From the NCBI GenBank assembly GCA_900769545.1, contig CAAGGZ010000153.1, forward strand, positions 1 to 9,096: a DNA stretch of 9,096 nucleotides, given 5' to 3'. Position numbers and translations under genes: made by a program. Shown piece after piece: positions 1-7,122 of the stretch; position 1 is the stretch's first letter; every line of letters starts with the position of its first letter. Below the pieces are notes generated by a model. It searched no databases. It saw nothing but the letters and a program-made list of their open reading frames with translations, and was not told where the DNA came from. This DNA comes from Clostridia bacterium. Its GTDB lineage: Bacteria; Bacillota; Clostridia; Christensenellales; Borkfalkiaceae.

Positions 1-1786
1 GCTGCGTATATTCGCTGACCGCAGGCAAAATTTCCTTTTTAGCCATATCTACCATGGTTTTTGCTTCGATATTGATAAGATTGCAGTAGCTCTGCAACAA
101 GATTTCCAAACGGGAGTGCATTTCACGCTCGGTATAAACCTTATGCGCCGTGAATAATTCCACGTTTTTTTGGTCGACAAAATGAGGGAGCGCGTCGGGC
201 GTTGTTTTAAGGTTTAAAAGCCCGCGTTTTTTCGCTTCCGCCAACCATTTATCATCATATCCGTTTCCGTTGAAAATAATACGCTTGTGCTGCGTAACCG
301 TGCGCTTTATGATTTCGTGCAGGGTTTCCTCGAAGTTTTTCGCCGTTTCCAATTCATCGGCAAACTGTTTCAAAATTTCCGCAACGGCGGTGTTGAGCAT
401 CGTGTTCGGGTCGGAAACGGACGCCGAGGAACCTAACATACGGAATTCAAACTTATTCCCCGTAAACGCAAAAGGCGAAGTACGGTTTCTGTCCGTGGTA
501 TCTTTAGGGAATTTCGGCATTGTGTGTACGCCGACTCGAAGAAGCTCCTTTTCTTTCTTATCGTAGGGAACGTCCTTTTCAATCGATTCCAAAATTTCCG
601 TCAGCTCTGCGCCGAGGAAAATGGAAACAACGGCAGGGGGAGCTTCGTGCGCGCCCAAACGGTGGTCGTTGCCTGCCGACGAGACGGCAATACGGAGCAA
701 ATCCTGATAATCGTCCACGGCCTTGATAACGGCGCAAAGGAACAAAAGAAACTGCGCGTTTTCCGCAGGCGTATCGCCAGGTTCCAACAAATTCGCGCCC
801 GTGTTGGTGGACATAGACCAGTTGTTGTGCTTACCGCTGCCGTTTACTCCCTCGAAAGGCTTTTCGTGGAGCAAACAAACCATATCGTGCTTTTTGGCAA
901 TCTTTTGCATAATTTCCATTGTCAACTGGTTGTGGTCAGCCGCAATATTCGTCGTGGCGAAGATAGGCGCAAGCTCGTGCTGCGCAGGAGCGGCTTCATT
1001 GTGCTCGGTCTTGGCGAGAACGCCAAGTTTCCAAAGCTCCTCGTTTAAATCGTTCATAAACGCTTGCACACGCGGCTTGATAACGCCGTAATAATGCCCT
1101 TCTAATTCCTGATCTTTGGGCGGCTTTGCGCCGAAAAGGGTACGCCCCGTGTAGACGAGGTCTTTTCGCTGTTTAAACATTTCCTTGTCGATAAGGAAAT
1201 ATTCCTGCTCGGGCCCGACTGTCGTTTTAACATAGGTCACGTCCTCGTTTCCGAAGAGTTTCAACACGCGAAGCGCCTGACGGTTGATGGCTTCCATCGA
1301 ACGAAGCAAGGGCGTTTTTTTATCCAACGCGTCGCCGCTGTACGAGCAGAACGCCGTGGGAATACAAAGCACGCCGTCTTTGATAAACGCGTACGAGGTA
1401 GCGTCCCAAGCGGTGTAGCCTCTCGCTTCAAAGGTCGCGCGCAAGCCCCCCGAGGGGAAGGACGAAGCGTCCGTTTCGCCTTTGATAAGCTCCTTTCCCG
1501 AAAATTCCATAATAACTCTGCCGTTTTCATCGGGGGAGATAAAGCTGTCGTGTTTTTCGGCGGTGATGCCCGTCATTGGCTGGAACCAATGCGTGTAGTG
1601 TGTCGCGCCCAAAGCAACCGCCCATTCTTTCATGGCGGTGGCAACTTCGTTTGCCATGGATAAATTCAGGCTTCTGCCGTCTTGCGAAGTACGCTTTAAC
1701 AACTGATAGGTCTCAGGGGAAAGGCGTTCTTGCATAACTTTATCATCAAATACCATACAGCCGAAATAATCGGAAACGAGCTTCAT
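1..1786 (-). CDS. glnN: Type III glutamine synthetase, 3' end beyond the window
   Basis: This enzyme makes glutamine from glutamate, ammonium and ATP in the cytoplasm. I translated 595 codons from the ATG at 1786 down to base 1 without a stop. Type III enzymes are roughly 700 residues, so about the last 100 are missing here. Family hallmarks are visible: GPEQEYFLID near residue 191, EHNEAAPAQHELAPIF at about 261-276, HEKPFEGVNGSGKHNNWS at about 307-324, and NDHRLGAHEAPPA at about 373-385. These place it in the GlnN branch and not in the shorter GlnA types. The start is supported by an AAAGGAGA ribosome binding site about 6 nt upstream and by the typical N-terminus beginning MKLVSDYFG. It has its own promoter and a structured leader. 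No neighbouring nitrogen gene is in the window. Confidence 0.95.
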   Translation of the reverse strand, partial: MKLVSDYFGCMVFDDKVMQERLSPETYQLLKRTSQDGRSLNLSMANEVATAMKEWAVALGATHYTHWFQPMTGITAEKHDSFISPDENGRVIMEFSGKELIKGETDASSFPSGGLRATFEARGYTAWDATSYAFIKDGVLCIPTAFCSYSGDALDKKTPLLRSMEAINRQALRVLKLFGNEDVTYVKTTVGPEQEYFLIDKEMFKQRKDLVYTGRTLFGAKPPKDQELEGHYYGVIKPRVQAFMNDLNEELWKLGVLAKTEHNEAAPAQHELAPIFATTNIAADHNQLTMEIMQKIAKKHDMVCLLHEKPFEGVNGSGKHNNWSMSTNTGANLLEPGDTPAENAQFLLFLCAVIKAVDDYQDLLRIAVSSAGNDHRLGAHEAPPAVVSIFLGAELTEILESIEKDVPYDKKEKELLRVGVHTMPKFPKDTTDRNRTSPFAFTGNKFEFRMLGSSASVSDPNTMLNTAVAEILKQFADELETAKNFEETLHEIIKRTVTQHKRIIFNGNGYDDKWLAEAKKRGLLNLKTTPDALPHFVDQKNVELFTAHKVYTEREMHSRLEILLQSYCNLINIEAKTMVDMAKKEILPAVSEYTQ

Positions 1787-1814
1787 AAAGTGTTCTCCTT
1801 TGGTAAAATAAACG

Positions 1815-1866
1815 AAAAAAGGCAAGGGCAACGGCTTTTTCCAAACCATGGCACCTTTGCCGTTGC
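1815..1866 (-). promoter_or_regulatory. glnN 5' leader with competing hairpins and a U-run
   Basis: The predicted transcription start is near 1864. In the transcript the 5' segment GCAACGGC (1866-1859) can pair with GCCGTTGC (1835-1828). Alternatively GGCAAAGG (1861-1854) can pair, with one bulge, with CCTTGCC (1827-1821), which is followed directly by six U (1820-1815). The two pairings share 1859-1861 and so exclude each other. The second resembles an intrinsic terminator with a large loop. This is compatible with transcription attenuation of glnN, but no ligand or protein site was recognised. Confidence 0.4.
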
Positions 1867-1870
1867 AAAC

Positions 1871-1902
1871 ATTATACTCTTTTCGGTTGACTTTGTCAAC
1901 CG
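1871..1902 (-). promoter_or_regulatory. glnN promoter with palindromic operator over the -35 box
   Basis: On the minus strand a perfect TTGACA (1899-1894) and TATAAT (1876-1871) are separated by 17 bp. A palindrome with 8-bp arms, CGGTTGAC-AAA-GTCAACCG (1884-1902), covers the whole -35 hexamer, so a bound protein would block polymerase. It does not fit the GlnR/TnrA consensus TGTNA-N7-TNACA. The promoter is a strong call from sequence. The operator role is inferred from symmetry and position. Confidence 0.85.
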
Positions 1903-1948
1903 CTTGGAAAGCGGTAGCGTCCAAAAATGAAAAAATTTAAGAAAGTTT

Positions 1949-1974
1949 AAAAGGTTGGCATACGCCAACCTTTT
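1949..1974 (-). terminator. Intrinsic terminator of the radical SAM/DUF4130 operon
   Basis: An 11-bp perfect stem, AAAAGGTTGGC/GCCAACCTTTT with a 4-nt loop, lies about 80 bp past the stop codon of the DUF4130-type gene. On the minus strand the hairpin ends in a T-rich stretch. It separates this operon from the glnN promoter just downstream. Confidence 0.75.
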
Positions 1975-1995
1975 GAATGTAAGTTAAAACAGTTC

Positions 1996-2043
1996 AATAA
2001 ACTCGTACATGGTATGCCTATTTTTTAATAAACGCATACATGG
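1996..2043. repeat. Short imperfect direct repeat (two units)
   Basis: The pattern AATAAAC-N3-TACATGG occurs at 1996-2012 and again at 2027-2043, 31 bp apart, in the spacer between the DUF4130-type stop codon and its terminator. On the minus strand each copy contains an ATG followed by a 7-8 codon reading frame, too short to call as a gene. No function is evident. Confidence 0.4.
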
Positions 2044-2052
2044 GTAGGTGTT

Positions 2053-2781
2053 TTACTCTCTATCTTGCGTTTCGGGCAAAAAACTCCAATACCGAGCAGG
2101 CATATACCCACGCATTTGCTTAGGTCTTGCGCGTTGAGGAATATTAACGGCTTTGTAATATCTTCTCCAAAGGCTCAGCCAAGTCGCTTCATCGGCGGAA
2201 AGCAACACGTTGGCTTCCTCTAAGGGGGCGACAAAGCAGTTGTTTCCGTCATAAACCGCCGCTTTTTTGCGTTTTACGTCATGAATAACGAAGGGGAACT
2301 CTGGCAAACGTTTTCTAAAATGGGGCAATAACAAATCGCAAATATCATTATCGGGCGAAAATGGCGCGTAGAGCGCGCCGCTTTCCGTTTCCATAAAGCG
2401 TATAAAACCGTGGAATTTATGAATTTCCAAACCTACCTTTTTTATATATTGTATTGCTTTAAATACTTCGGGAAGAGCAAGCTGATTGCCGACAGGGCGT
2501 TTTTGCTTTGCTAAGACATGAAAATACCCAAAAGCAACTTGTTCGTTATCGGGCATTCCGCACCGAAGCAGTCTGTCTAAGTCTTGCATACTGTCCCTAT
2601 CAAACGCCAACAGTCGGTTTTTGGCGCGCTCCGCACGGATTTTGTCCGTTTGGACGAAAACGGGTTGACTGCCGAGCGGCAGTTGCGCCTGTTTGGACGT
2701 GAGCAGGGCTTCGGGGTCGGAAAACGCCGCCAAAAACGCCGTTAGAAACCCGTTTATTGAGCCGTCGAAAATGTAAATCAT
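2053..2781 (-). CDS. DUF4130 / TIGR03915-type partner of the radical SAM protein
   Basis: This 242-residue protein resembles the 'probable DNA metabolism protein' family (DUF4130, TIGR03915), whose genes are nearly always paired with a radical SAM protein like the one directly upstream. Features that fit are the N-terminus MIYIFDGS, the central GLEIHKFHGFIRF segment (about residues 116-128), and the C-terminal MPARYWSFLPE (about 227-237). Some family members are fused to a uracil-DNA-glycosylase-like domain. This one is not, since the protein ends after the conserved tail. Its ATG overlaps the upstream stop codon as ATGA, which implies translational coupling and a matched amount of the two proteins. 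A role in DNA repair or modification is family-level inference only; the biochemical reaction is unknown. Confidence 0.88.
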   Translation of the reverse strand: MIYIFDGSINGFLTAFLAAFSDPEALLTSKQAQLPLGSQPVFVQTDKIRAERAKNRLLAFDRDSMQDLDRLLRCGMPDNEQVAFGYFHVLAKQKRPVGNQLALPEVFKAIQYIKKVGLEIHKFHGFIRFMETESGALYAPFSPDNDICDLLLPHFRKRLPEFPFVIHDVKRKKAAVYDGNNCFVAPLEEANVLLSADEATWLSLWRRYYKAVNIPQRARPKQMRGYMPARYWSFLPETQDRE

Positions 2782-4067
2782 AATTGCCCTGTCAGCGCAA
2801 TCAGCGCATTTTGCGGTGTGGAATGTAACAAAAAGCTGTTGGCTCCGTCATCAAAAATGCTTGTTTGCACGGCGGAGTCCGACTGCTCCGCCGCGGTTAA
2901 TAAGCCGCGGATTGCCGTTTCTTTTGCTCCGTAAAATTTCCCGTTGCAGGTGATGAAATGACGGGCTCGTTTTAAGGCAATACGCATTTTTATAAGGTCT
3001 TCAAAGGATAATTTTGTGTATTTTCTTGCCTCAAGGATTTTGTGCGCGTTTCTCGCCCCGATTCCCGGCACACGGAGCAGGGTTTCCAACGGCGCGCGGT
3101 TGATTTCCACGGGGAATAGGTGCATATTTTTCAACGCCCAAGCGCATTTGGGGTCGAACTCCGTCGCCAAATTTTCGCCCTCGGCAAGGAGCTCCTCCAC
3201 GGTAAAACCGTAAAATCGCAACAGCCAATCCGCTTGATAGAGGCGGTGTTCGCGCAGTTGTCCCGTTGGCGTATCGGGCAGCAGGGAATCCTGCACCACA
3301 GGCACGTACGAGGAATAATAAACGCGCCGCATATCCATTGAGCGGTAGAGCGCCTGCGTGAGGCGCAAAATCTGCCCGTCCGCCTCGGGGGAAGCCCCGA
3401 TTATCATTTGCGTGGTTTGTCCGGCAGGCAAAAAATGCCCCTTAAACAAACCTTTTTTGCGGTCTTCTACGCGCTGTTGTTTTTGTATCGTCAGTTCCTT
3501 CATAGGTAAGAGCAAGCTCTCCTTGCTCTTTTGCGGAGCAAGGAGTTTCAGGCTCTTTTCGGAAGGAAGCTCAATGTTATAGCTCATTCGGTCGGCGTAT
3601 TTCGCCGCCTCTTCCATCAGTCTATTGTCCGCGCGCGGAATGCCTTTGAGGTGGATATATCCGTGGAAATTATACTCTAAGCGGAGCTTTTTCACCGTCA
3701 AAACAAGCTGCTCCATCGTATATTCAGGATTTTTGCAGACGGCGGAGCTCAAAAACAAACCCTCTATGTAATTTCGTTTGTAGAAGTCTATGACGAGCTG
3801 ACAAATCTCATCGGGCGTTGCGCTTGCCCGAGGAACGTCTGCGTCCAAGCGGTTGGGGCAGTATTTGCAGTTGTAAATACAATCGTTGCTGAGCAGAATT
3901 TTCAGCAAAGAGATACATCTTCCGTCGGGCGTGAAGGAATGACAGCATCCTGCAACGTAGCCGTTGCCCATGCCGCCTGCGTTTTTTCGGTTGCTCCCCG
4001 AAGAGGAGCAGGACACATCGTATTTCGCGCTCTCCGTTAAAATTTTCAATCTTTCTTCGCTGATCAT
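2778..4067 (-). CDS. Radical SAM protein, putative DNA modification/repair (TIGR03916 type)
   Basis: This 429-residue enzyme carries the radical SAM cluster motif CIYNCKYC (Cys 63, 67 and 70 from the start chosen here), which binds the 4Fe-4S cluster and S-adenosylmethionine. Before it lies AKYDVSCSSSGS and further cysteines (GCC at about 40-42). Near the C-terminus, about residues 325-350, is a helix-hairpin-helix element with VPGIGARNAHKIL, a DNA-contact motif. This arrangement matches the uncharacterised family found with DUF4130/UDG-linked partners. An ATG six codons upstream (4085) is also in frame but lies inside the promoter spacer and has no ribosome binding site. I start at 4067, which coincides with the predicted +1. 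The reaction and substrate are not known. Confidence 0.9.
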   Translation of the reverse strand: MISEERLKILTESAKYDVSCSSSGSNRKNAGGMGNGYVAGCCHSFTPDGRCISLLKILLSNDCIYNCKYCPNRLDADVPRASATPDEICQLVIDFYKRNYIEGLFLSSAVCKNPEYTMEQLVLTVKKLRLEYNFHGYIHLKGIPRADNRLMEEAAKYADRMSYNIELPSEKSLKLLAPQKSKESLLLPMKELTIQKQQRVEDRKKGLFKGHFLPAGQTTQMIIGASPEADGQILRLTQALYRSMDMRRVYYSSYVPVVQDSLLPDTPTGQLREHRLYQADWLLRFYGFTVEELLAEGENLATEFDPKCAWALKNMHLFPVEINRAPLETLLRVPGIGARNAHKILEARKYTKLSFEDLIKMRIALKRARHFITCNGKFYGAKETAIRGLLTAAEQSDSAVQTSIFDDGANSFLLHSTPQNALIALTGQL

Positions 4068-4102
4068 ACTTGCAGTATAACACATACGTTTTTAAAAGTC
4101 AA
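4067..4102 (-). promoter_or_regulatory. Promoter of the radical SAM operon, predicted leaderless
   Basis: On the minus strand TTGACT (4102-4097) and TATACT (4079-4074) are 17 bp apart. Six bases (GCAAGT) separate the -10 box from the ATG at 4067, so the A of the start codon falls at the expected +1. No Shine-Dalgarno sequence precedes either candidate ATG. The mRNA is therefore predicted to have no 5' leader. Confidence 0.7.
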
Positions 4103-4147
4103 ACATTTGTTCGCTATTTTGTGCAAAAACTTTTTATTTTCATATAG

Positions 4148-4177
4148 TTGACAAGCGGAAAGAAAATACGATATAAT
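4148..4177 (+). promoter_or_regulatory. Promoter of the Na/Pi cotransporter gene
   Basis: Perfect TTGACA (4148-4153) and TATAAT (4172-4177) boxes are separated by 18 bp, giving a start near 4184 and a leader of about 68 nt. It diverges from the radical SAM promoter with about 45 bp between the two -35 boxes. No Pho-box-like repeat was recognised. Confidence 0.8.
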
Positions 4178-4203
4178 GACAAGGTAGAAATTAAAGAGCG
4201 GAA

Positions 4204-4242
4204 ATGAAGAAAATACTAAAAACTATATATACTAAAGAATAG
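4204..4242 (+). CDS. Possible 12-residue upstream ORF in the Na/Pi transporter leader
   Basis: Within the predicted leader an ATG opens MKKILKTIYTKE and stops at TAG (4240-4242), inside the ribosome binding region of the transporter gene and in the same frame. Its own ribosome binding site is weak. If translated, ribosomes ending here could affect initiation at 4252. It may equally be chance in an AT-rich leader. Confidence 0.25.
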   Translation: MKKILKTIYTKE

Positions 4243-4251
4243 GAGAAAAGT

Positions 4252-5913
4252 ATGCTTATAGCTATTTTATTGTTGTTGGCAGGTTCGGGTGTGTTTATCG
4301 CAGGTATGAATATGCTCAGCGACGGCTTGGAAAAGAGCGCAGGCAGCGGCTTGAAGCGAATGCTCGGCAAAATCAGTAACAACCGTTTTGCAGGCGTAAG
4401 TATCGGCGCAGGGGTTACGGCGATTATTCAAAGCTCTGCCGCAACGACGGTCATGGCGATTGGTTTTGTAAACGCAGGCGTTATGACGCTGTTCCAAGCG
4501 ACCTCTATTATTATGGGCGCGAATATTGGTACTACGATTACGGGCGTTATCGTGTCCTTGAAGTCCTTGGGGATTTCTACGTATGCAGGTACGTTTGCCT
4601 TCATCGGCGTTATGATGACGTTTATTAAGTCCGATAAAATCAAGCAAATCGGTAGTATTTTGTGCGGATTCGGTATGATTTTCGTCGGTTTGGATTTGAT
4701 GGGGGCGGCTTTTGATAACTACCCCGTTATCAACGAGTTTTTCTCTGACCTTTTTGCGAAAATCAGCTTTCCTTTGCTTTTGATTCTTTGCGGTTTGGTA
4801 TTTACGGCTTTGATTCAAAGCTCCTCGGCGGCAACAGGTCTTTTTATTACTATGGTTGGGTCGGGGGCGCTCACGCTCGATTGCGCGTTGTTCTTGGTGC
4901 TTGGCTCCAATATCGGTACTTGCGTTACTGCGTTGCTTGCAGGTATGAGCTCGGGTACCAACGCAAAGCGTACGGCAATCATTCACTTGCTGTTCAATGT
5001 GATTGGTACGATGTTGTTCGCGGCGGTGATTTGGATTTTCAGAAAGCCCGTTGTAGATATATTACAGGGTTTTATGCCTGGAAATCCTCAAATGCAGCTC
5101 GCATGGTTCCACGTTATCTTTAACGTGACAACGACGTTGCTTTTGTTGCCGTTTATCAAACAGCTTGTTATGATTGCAACGAAGATTATTCCTTCGAAGA
5201 AGGGAGAAGACGAAGTAAGACAGCTCAAATACGTGGACGATTTGTTGTTGAAAACGCCGCCTGTTGCGCTTATGCAAGTTAAAAAAGAAATGGAATATAT
5301 GGCGTCCATTACCAAGGAAAACCTTGCAAAAGCGTTTGCGGCAATGGAAAACGGAGCTGAAACGGCTATGCCCGAAGTGGTAGAAAACGAAGCGATTATC
5401 GACTTTACGAATAAGGCGCTCACGAAATATCTTATCAAGCTGTCGCCCCTTGTTGACCAAGGCGATGAAAAGGCAATCGGTGCGTATTTCCACGTATTGA
5501 ACGACCTTGAGCGTGTTGGCGACCACGCGGAAAACTTTGCGGAAATCGGCGCAGAAATGCAGGAAAAGGGCTTGTCTTTCTCGGATAGCGCAAAGACAGA
5601 CCTCAAGAAAATGCAGGAAAAGGTTTTGCGTATGTTCGAAATTGCGGCAGACGCTTTTGATAACCTCGATAAAGTGCATTTGAGCGAGTTGACGGAGCTC
5701 GAAAACGAAGTGGACGAAATGAAGAGAACGCTTTCGGCGAGCCACTATATGCGTCTTGCGGAAGGAAATTGTAAGGTAGAGCTTAGTCCTTACTTCACTT
5801 CCACCGTTGCCGGGTTAGAGCGTGTTGCCGACCACCTTGTAAACGTTGGTTTTAGTATTTTGAATCCTACCGGCTCTCAAAGTGAAGCGAGAAAGGCAGG
5901 AGAAGTGCTCTAA
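4252..5913 (+). CDS. Na/phosphate cotransporter family protein with PhoU-like C-terminal domain
   Basis: This 553-residue membrane protein belongs to the Na+/Pi cotransporter (SLC34-like, NptA/YjbB) family, which moves phosphate across the cytoplasmic membrane. The N-terminal half (about 1-310) holds two inverted repeats, each with the signature QSS motif (QSSAATT at 60-66, QSSSAAT at 189-195) followed by a GANIGTT (89-95) or GSNIGTC (218-224) loop. Hydrophobic helices fill the rest. From about 330 onward there are no membrane segments. That part is a helical PhoU-like domain with the paired metal-site motifs DLERVGDHAEN (418-428) and GLERVADHLVN (521-531). The start is supported by AGGAG five to eight bases upstream. 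The gene is monocistronic, with its own promoter and terminator. Direction of transport (uptake or export) cannot be told from sequence. Confidence 0.95.
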   Translation: MLIAILLLLAGSGVFIAGMNMLSDGLEKSAGSGLKRMLGKISNNRFAGVSIGAGVTAIIQSSAATTVMAIGFVNAGVMTLFQATSIIMGANIGTTITGVIVSLKSLGISTYAGTFAFIGVMMTFIKSDKIKQIGSILCGFGMIFVGLDLMGAAFDNYPVINEFFSDLFAKISFPLLLILCGLVFTALIQSSSAATGLFITMVGSGALTLDCALFLVLGSNIGTCVTALLAGMSSGTNAKRTAIIHLLFNVIGTMLFAAVIWIFRKPVVDILQGFMPGNPQMQLAWFHVIFNVTTTLLLLPFIKQLVMIATKIIPSKKGEDEVRQLKYVDDLLLKTPPVALMQVKKEMEYMASITKENLAKAFAAMENGAETAMPEVVENEAIIDFTNKALTKYLIKLSPLVDQGDEKAIGAYFHVLNDLERVGDHAENFAEIGAEMQEKGLSFSDSAKTDLKKMQEKVLRMFEIAADAFDNLDKVHLSELTELENEVDEMKRTLSASHYMRLAEGNCKVELSPYFTSTVAGLERVADHLVNVGFSILNPTGSQSEARKAGEVL

Positions 5914-5948
5914 GTTGAAAATGAATAGGGCATGTACGAGTTGAATGT

Positions 5949-5980
5949 AAAAAACGACCGAGTTTCTCGGTCGTTTTTTT
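5949..5980. terminator. Bidirectional intrinsic terminator
   Basis: CGACCGAG-TTT-CTCGGTCG forms a perfect 8-bp GC-rich stem, flanked by A6 on the left and T7 on the right. It therefore has a U-run in both directions. It serves the Na/Pi transporter (plus) and the convergent TM2 gene (minus), whose stop codon is 30 bp away. Confidence 0.93.
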
Positions 5981-6009
5981 GTGCTTTAAGTAAGTATAAA
6001 TTGCTTTTA

Positions 6010-6249
6010 TTAACGTCTAACAATTACGTTGCCTTCTTTATCTGTAAATTCGTTTTTCCAGATTTTGATAAAATCGAGAATAAGTCCAACCCAGCAACCA
6101 CCGCCCGTGAACATCCAAATGATTCCTGTGCCGATTTTACCAACATAAAATCGATGCCAACAGCCGAGGGGGCCTAAAAGACAAAGAAGCATGGTTACTG
6201 TCCAAGATTTTTTAGAAACTTTCTTTTCGTTGTAGGAATTTGTGTACAT
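6010..6249 (-). CDS. TM2 domain protein
   Basis: This 79-residue membrane protein is essentially a TM2 domain: a hydrophobic helix (about 17-31), the connecting HRFYVGK motif (32-38), a second helix (about 40-60) with the GGGCW glycine cluster, then the conserved Asp (D59) and a charged C-terminus. No signal peptide cleavage site is seen; both helices should stay in the membrane. A strong AAGGAGG precedes the ATG. It lies 64 bp downstream of the coiled-coil membrane protein gene on the same strand, with no clear promoter or terminator between, so the two are probably co-transcribed from the XRE-controlled promoter at 7123-7151. The molecular role of stand-alone bacterial TM2 proteins is unknown. 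Confidence 0.9.
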   Translation of the reverse strand: MYTNSYNEKKVSKKSWTVTMLLCLLGPLGCWHRFYVGKIGTGIIWMFTGGGCWVGLILDFIKIWKNEFTDKEGNVIVRR

Positions 6250-6313
6250 GAGAATCCTCCTTAGTATAATATTGTTATAACATAAATGTTTTACGTTATC
6301 TGATTAAATAAAA

Positions 6314-7063
6314 TTATTGTTTGGAATGATTTTCCAAATAATTCAAATATTCGATAAACTCGATTGCTTGCAAATGGGCATTTGTTTCCGCTTGACGAGT
6401 ATTTAATTCGTCGAGGGCAGACGCCATATATGCTTCGGCTTCTGCGGCTTCCTGCGCGTATTCTTCCATTTTCCATCTGTGAAGCTGTTCTTCATAGAGA
6501 TTGATGGCTTCTTTTAACGTGTCGGCACGTCCGTTTCCAACGGCAAGGTACATAAAGGTAACCGCTTGCAAATTGCGATACTGCATAGGTAAAAATTCTA
6601 TGTAGTGTATATTTTCCGAAATAAATTGTTCGGCTTTTTTGGTTAATGCGTCTGCGTTTTTTTTCGTTTCTTCAATTTGAGGCTTTACTTCATTTTCATA
6701 TTTTTTATTGTAAGTTTCTTCATTTTTTTGAAGCCAGTTTGCTAAATATTTTTGAACGAAAAAAGCGACTAAGCATACGATACCTAAAACTGTAATTGTG
6801 ATGATGTCAAATGTCGTTGCTTTCACTCCAAAAATGGCAACAAGAACTACAAGTCCTAAAAAGATACAGCCAAAGACTAATGCAACCTTTAGCAAATCAT
6901 GTACAATACGCCATATTTTTTCGGATTTATCTTTTTCGTATTCGTAATTTGTCTGTAAAGATTGAGCCTTTGCTTCTTCATCGTCAATGCTTTCGCAAAA
7001 CGCTTCTATAATTTGAAAATAGCGAGTGGCTTTGGCAAGCGCTTCGCATGGATTTTCTACCAT
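6314..7063 (-). CDS. Hypothetical two-TM coiled-coil membrane protein
   Basis: The 249-residue product has a charged N-terminal helix (about 1-55), two closely spaced transmembrane helices (about 57-79 and 85-104), and a long C-terminal part dominated by charged, Ala/Glu-rich helices likely to form coiled coils (about 110-150 and 185-246). Between them is a conserved-looking block with FLPMQYRN (157-164) and NGRADTLKEAINLYEE (177-192), a motif I associate with hypothetical proteins of Firmicutes but cannot name. A good ribosome binding site (GGAGG, 7 nt upstream) supports the ATG. It is the first gene of the operon controlled by the palindromes at 7098-7146 and is followed by the TM2 gene. 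Its function is unknown. Confidence 0.85.
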   Translation of the reverse strand: MVENPCEALAKATRYFQIIEAFCESIDDEEAKAQSLQTNYEYEKDKSEKIWRIVHDLLKVALVFGCIFLGLVVLVAIFGVKATTFDIITITVLGIVCLVAFFVQKYLANWLQKNEETYNKKYENEVKPQIEETKKNADALTKKAEQFISENIHYIEFLPMQYRNLQAVTFMYLAVGNGRADTLKEAINLYEEQLHRWKMEEYAQEAAEAEAYMASALDELNTRQAETNAHLQAIEFIEYLNYLENHSKQ

Positions 7064-7097
7064 AATTTTTCCTCCGTAAAATATTTATCTTCATTTT

Positions 7098-7118
7098 ATA
7101 ATTCCATTTCGGAATTAT
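7098..7118. promoter_or_regulatory. Operator copy 1 (21-bp palindrome at +1)
   Basis: ATAATTCC-ATTTC-GGAATTAT is a perfect inverted repeat with 8-bp arms and a 5-bp centre. It overlaps the predicted transcription start of the leftward operon. It is identical to copy 2 except in the central bases. The likely binder is the adjacent XRE regulator. Confidence 0.8.
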
Positions 7119-7122
7119 CTTT

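Noticed and set aside
524..1091. Plus-strand open frames opposite glnN
   Set aside because: glnN is unambiguous in this interval; the opposing products look like codon-usage artefacts.
1884..1902. GlnR/TnrA binding site at the glnN promoter
   Set aside because: The palindrome does not fit the TGTNA-N7-TNACA consensus.
3505..3545. Repeated GAGCAAG words inside the radical SAM gene
   Set aside because: They fall in coding sequence (KSKESLLLPMKEL) and are explained by codon use; no regular period or structure.
4068..4085. ATG at 4085 as start of the radical SAM gene
   Set aside because: It lies in the -35/-10 spacer, upstream of the predicted transcription start, and lacks a ribosome binding site.
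4267..4986. 239-codon open frame on the minus strand opposite the Na/Pi transporter
   Set aside because: Low-complexity, Arg/Asn/His-rich product, antisense to a well-recognised gene, no ribosome binding site; a shadow frame.
5062..5745. 227-codon and overlapping 172-codon minus-strand frames inside the transporter gene
   Set aside because: Both lie opposite the PhoU-like domain coding region and show no recognisable domain or start signal.
5932..6177. 81-codon plus-strand frame after the transporter
   Set aside because: It runs straight through the intrinsic terminator at 5949-5980 and lies opposite the TM2 gene.
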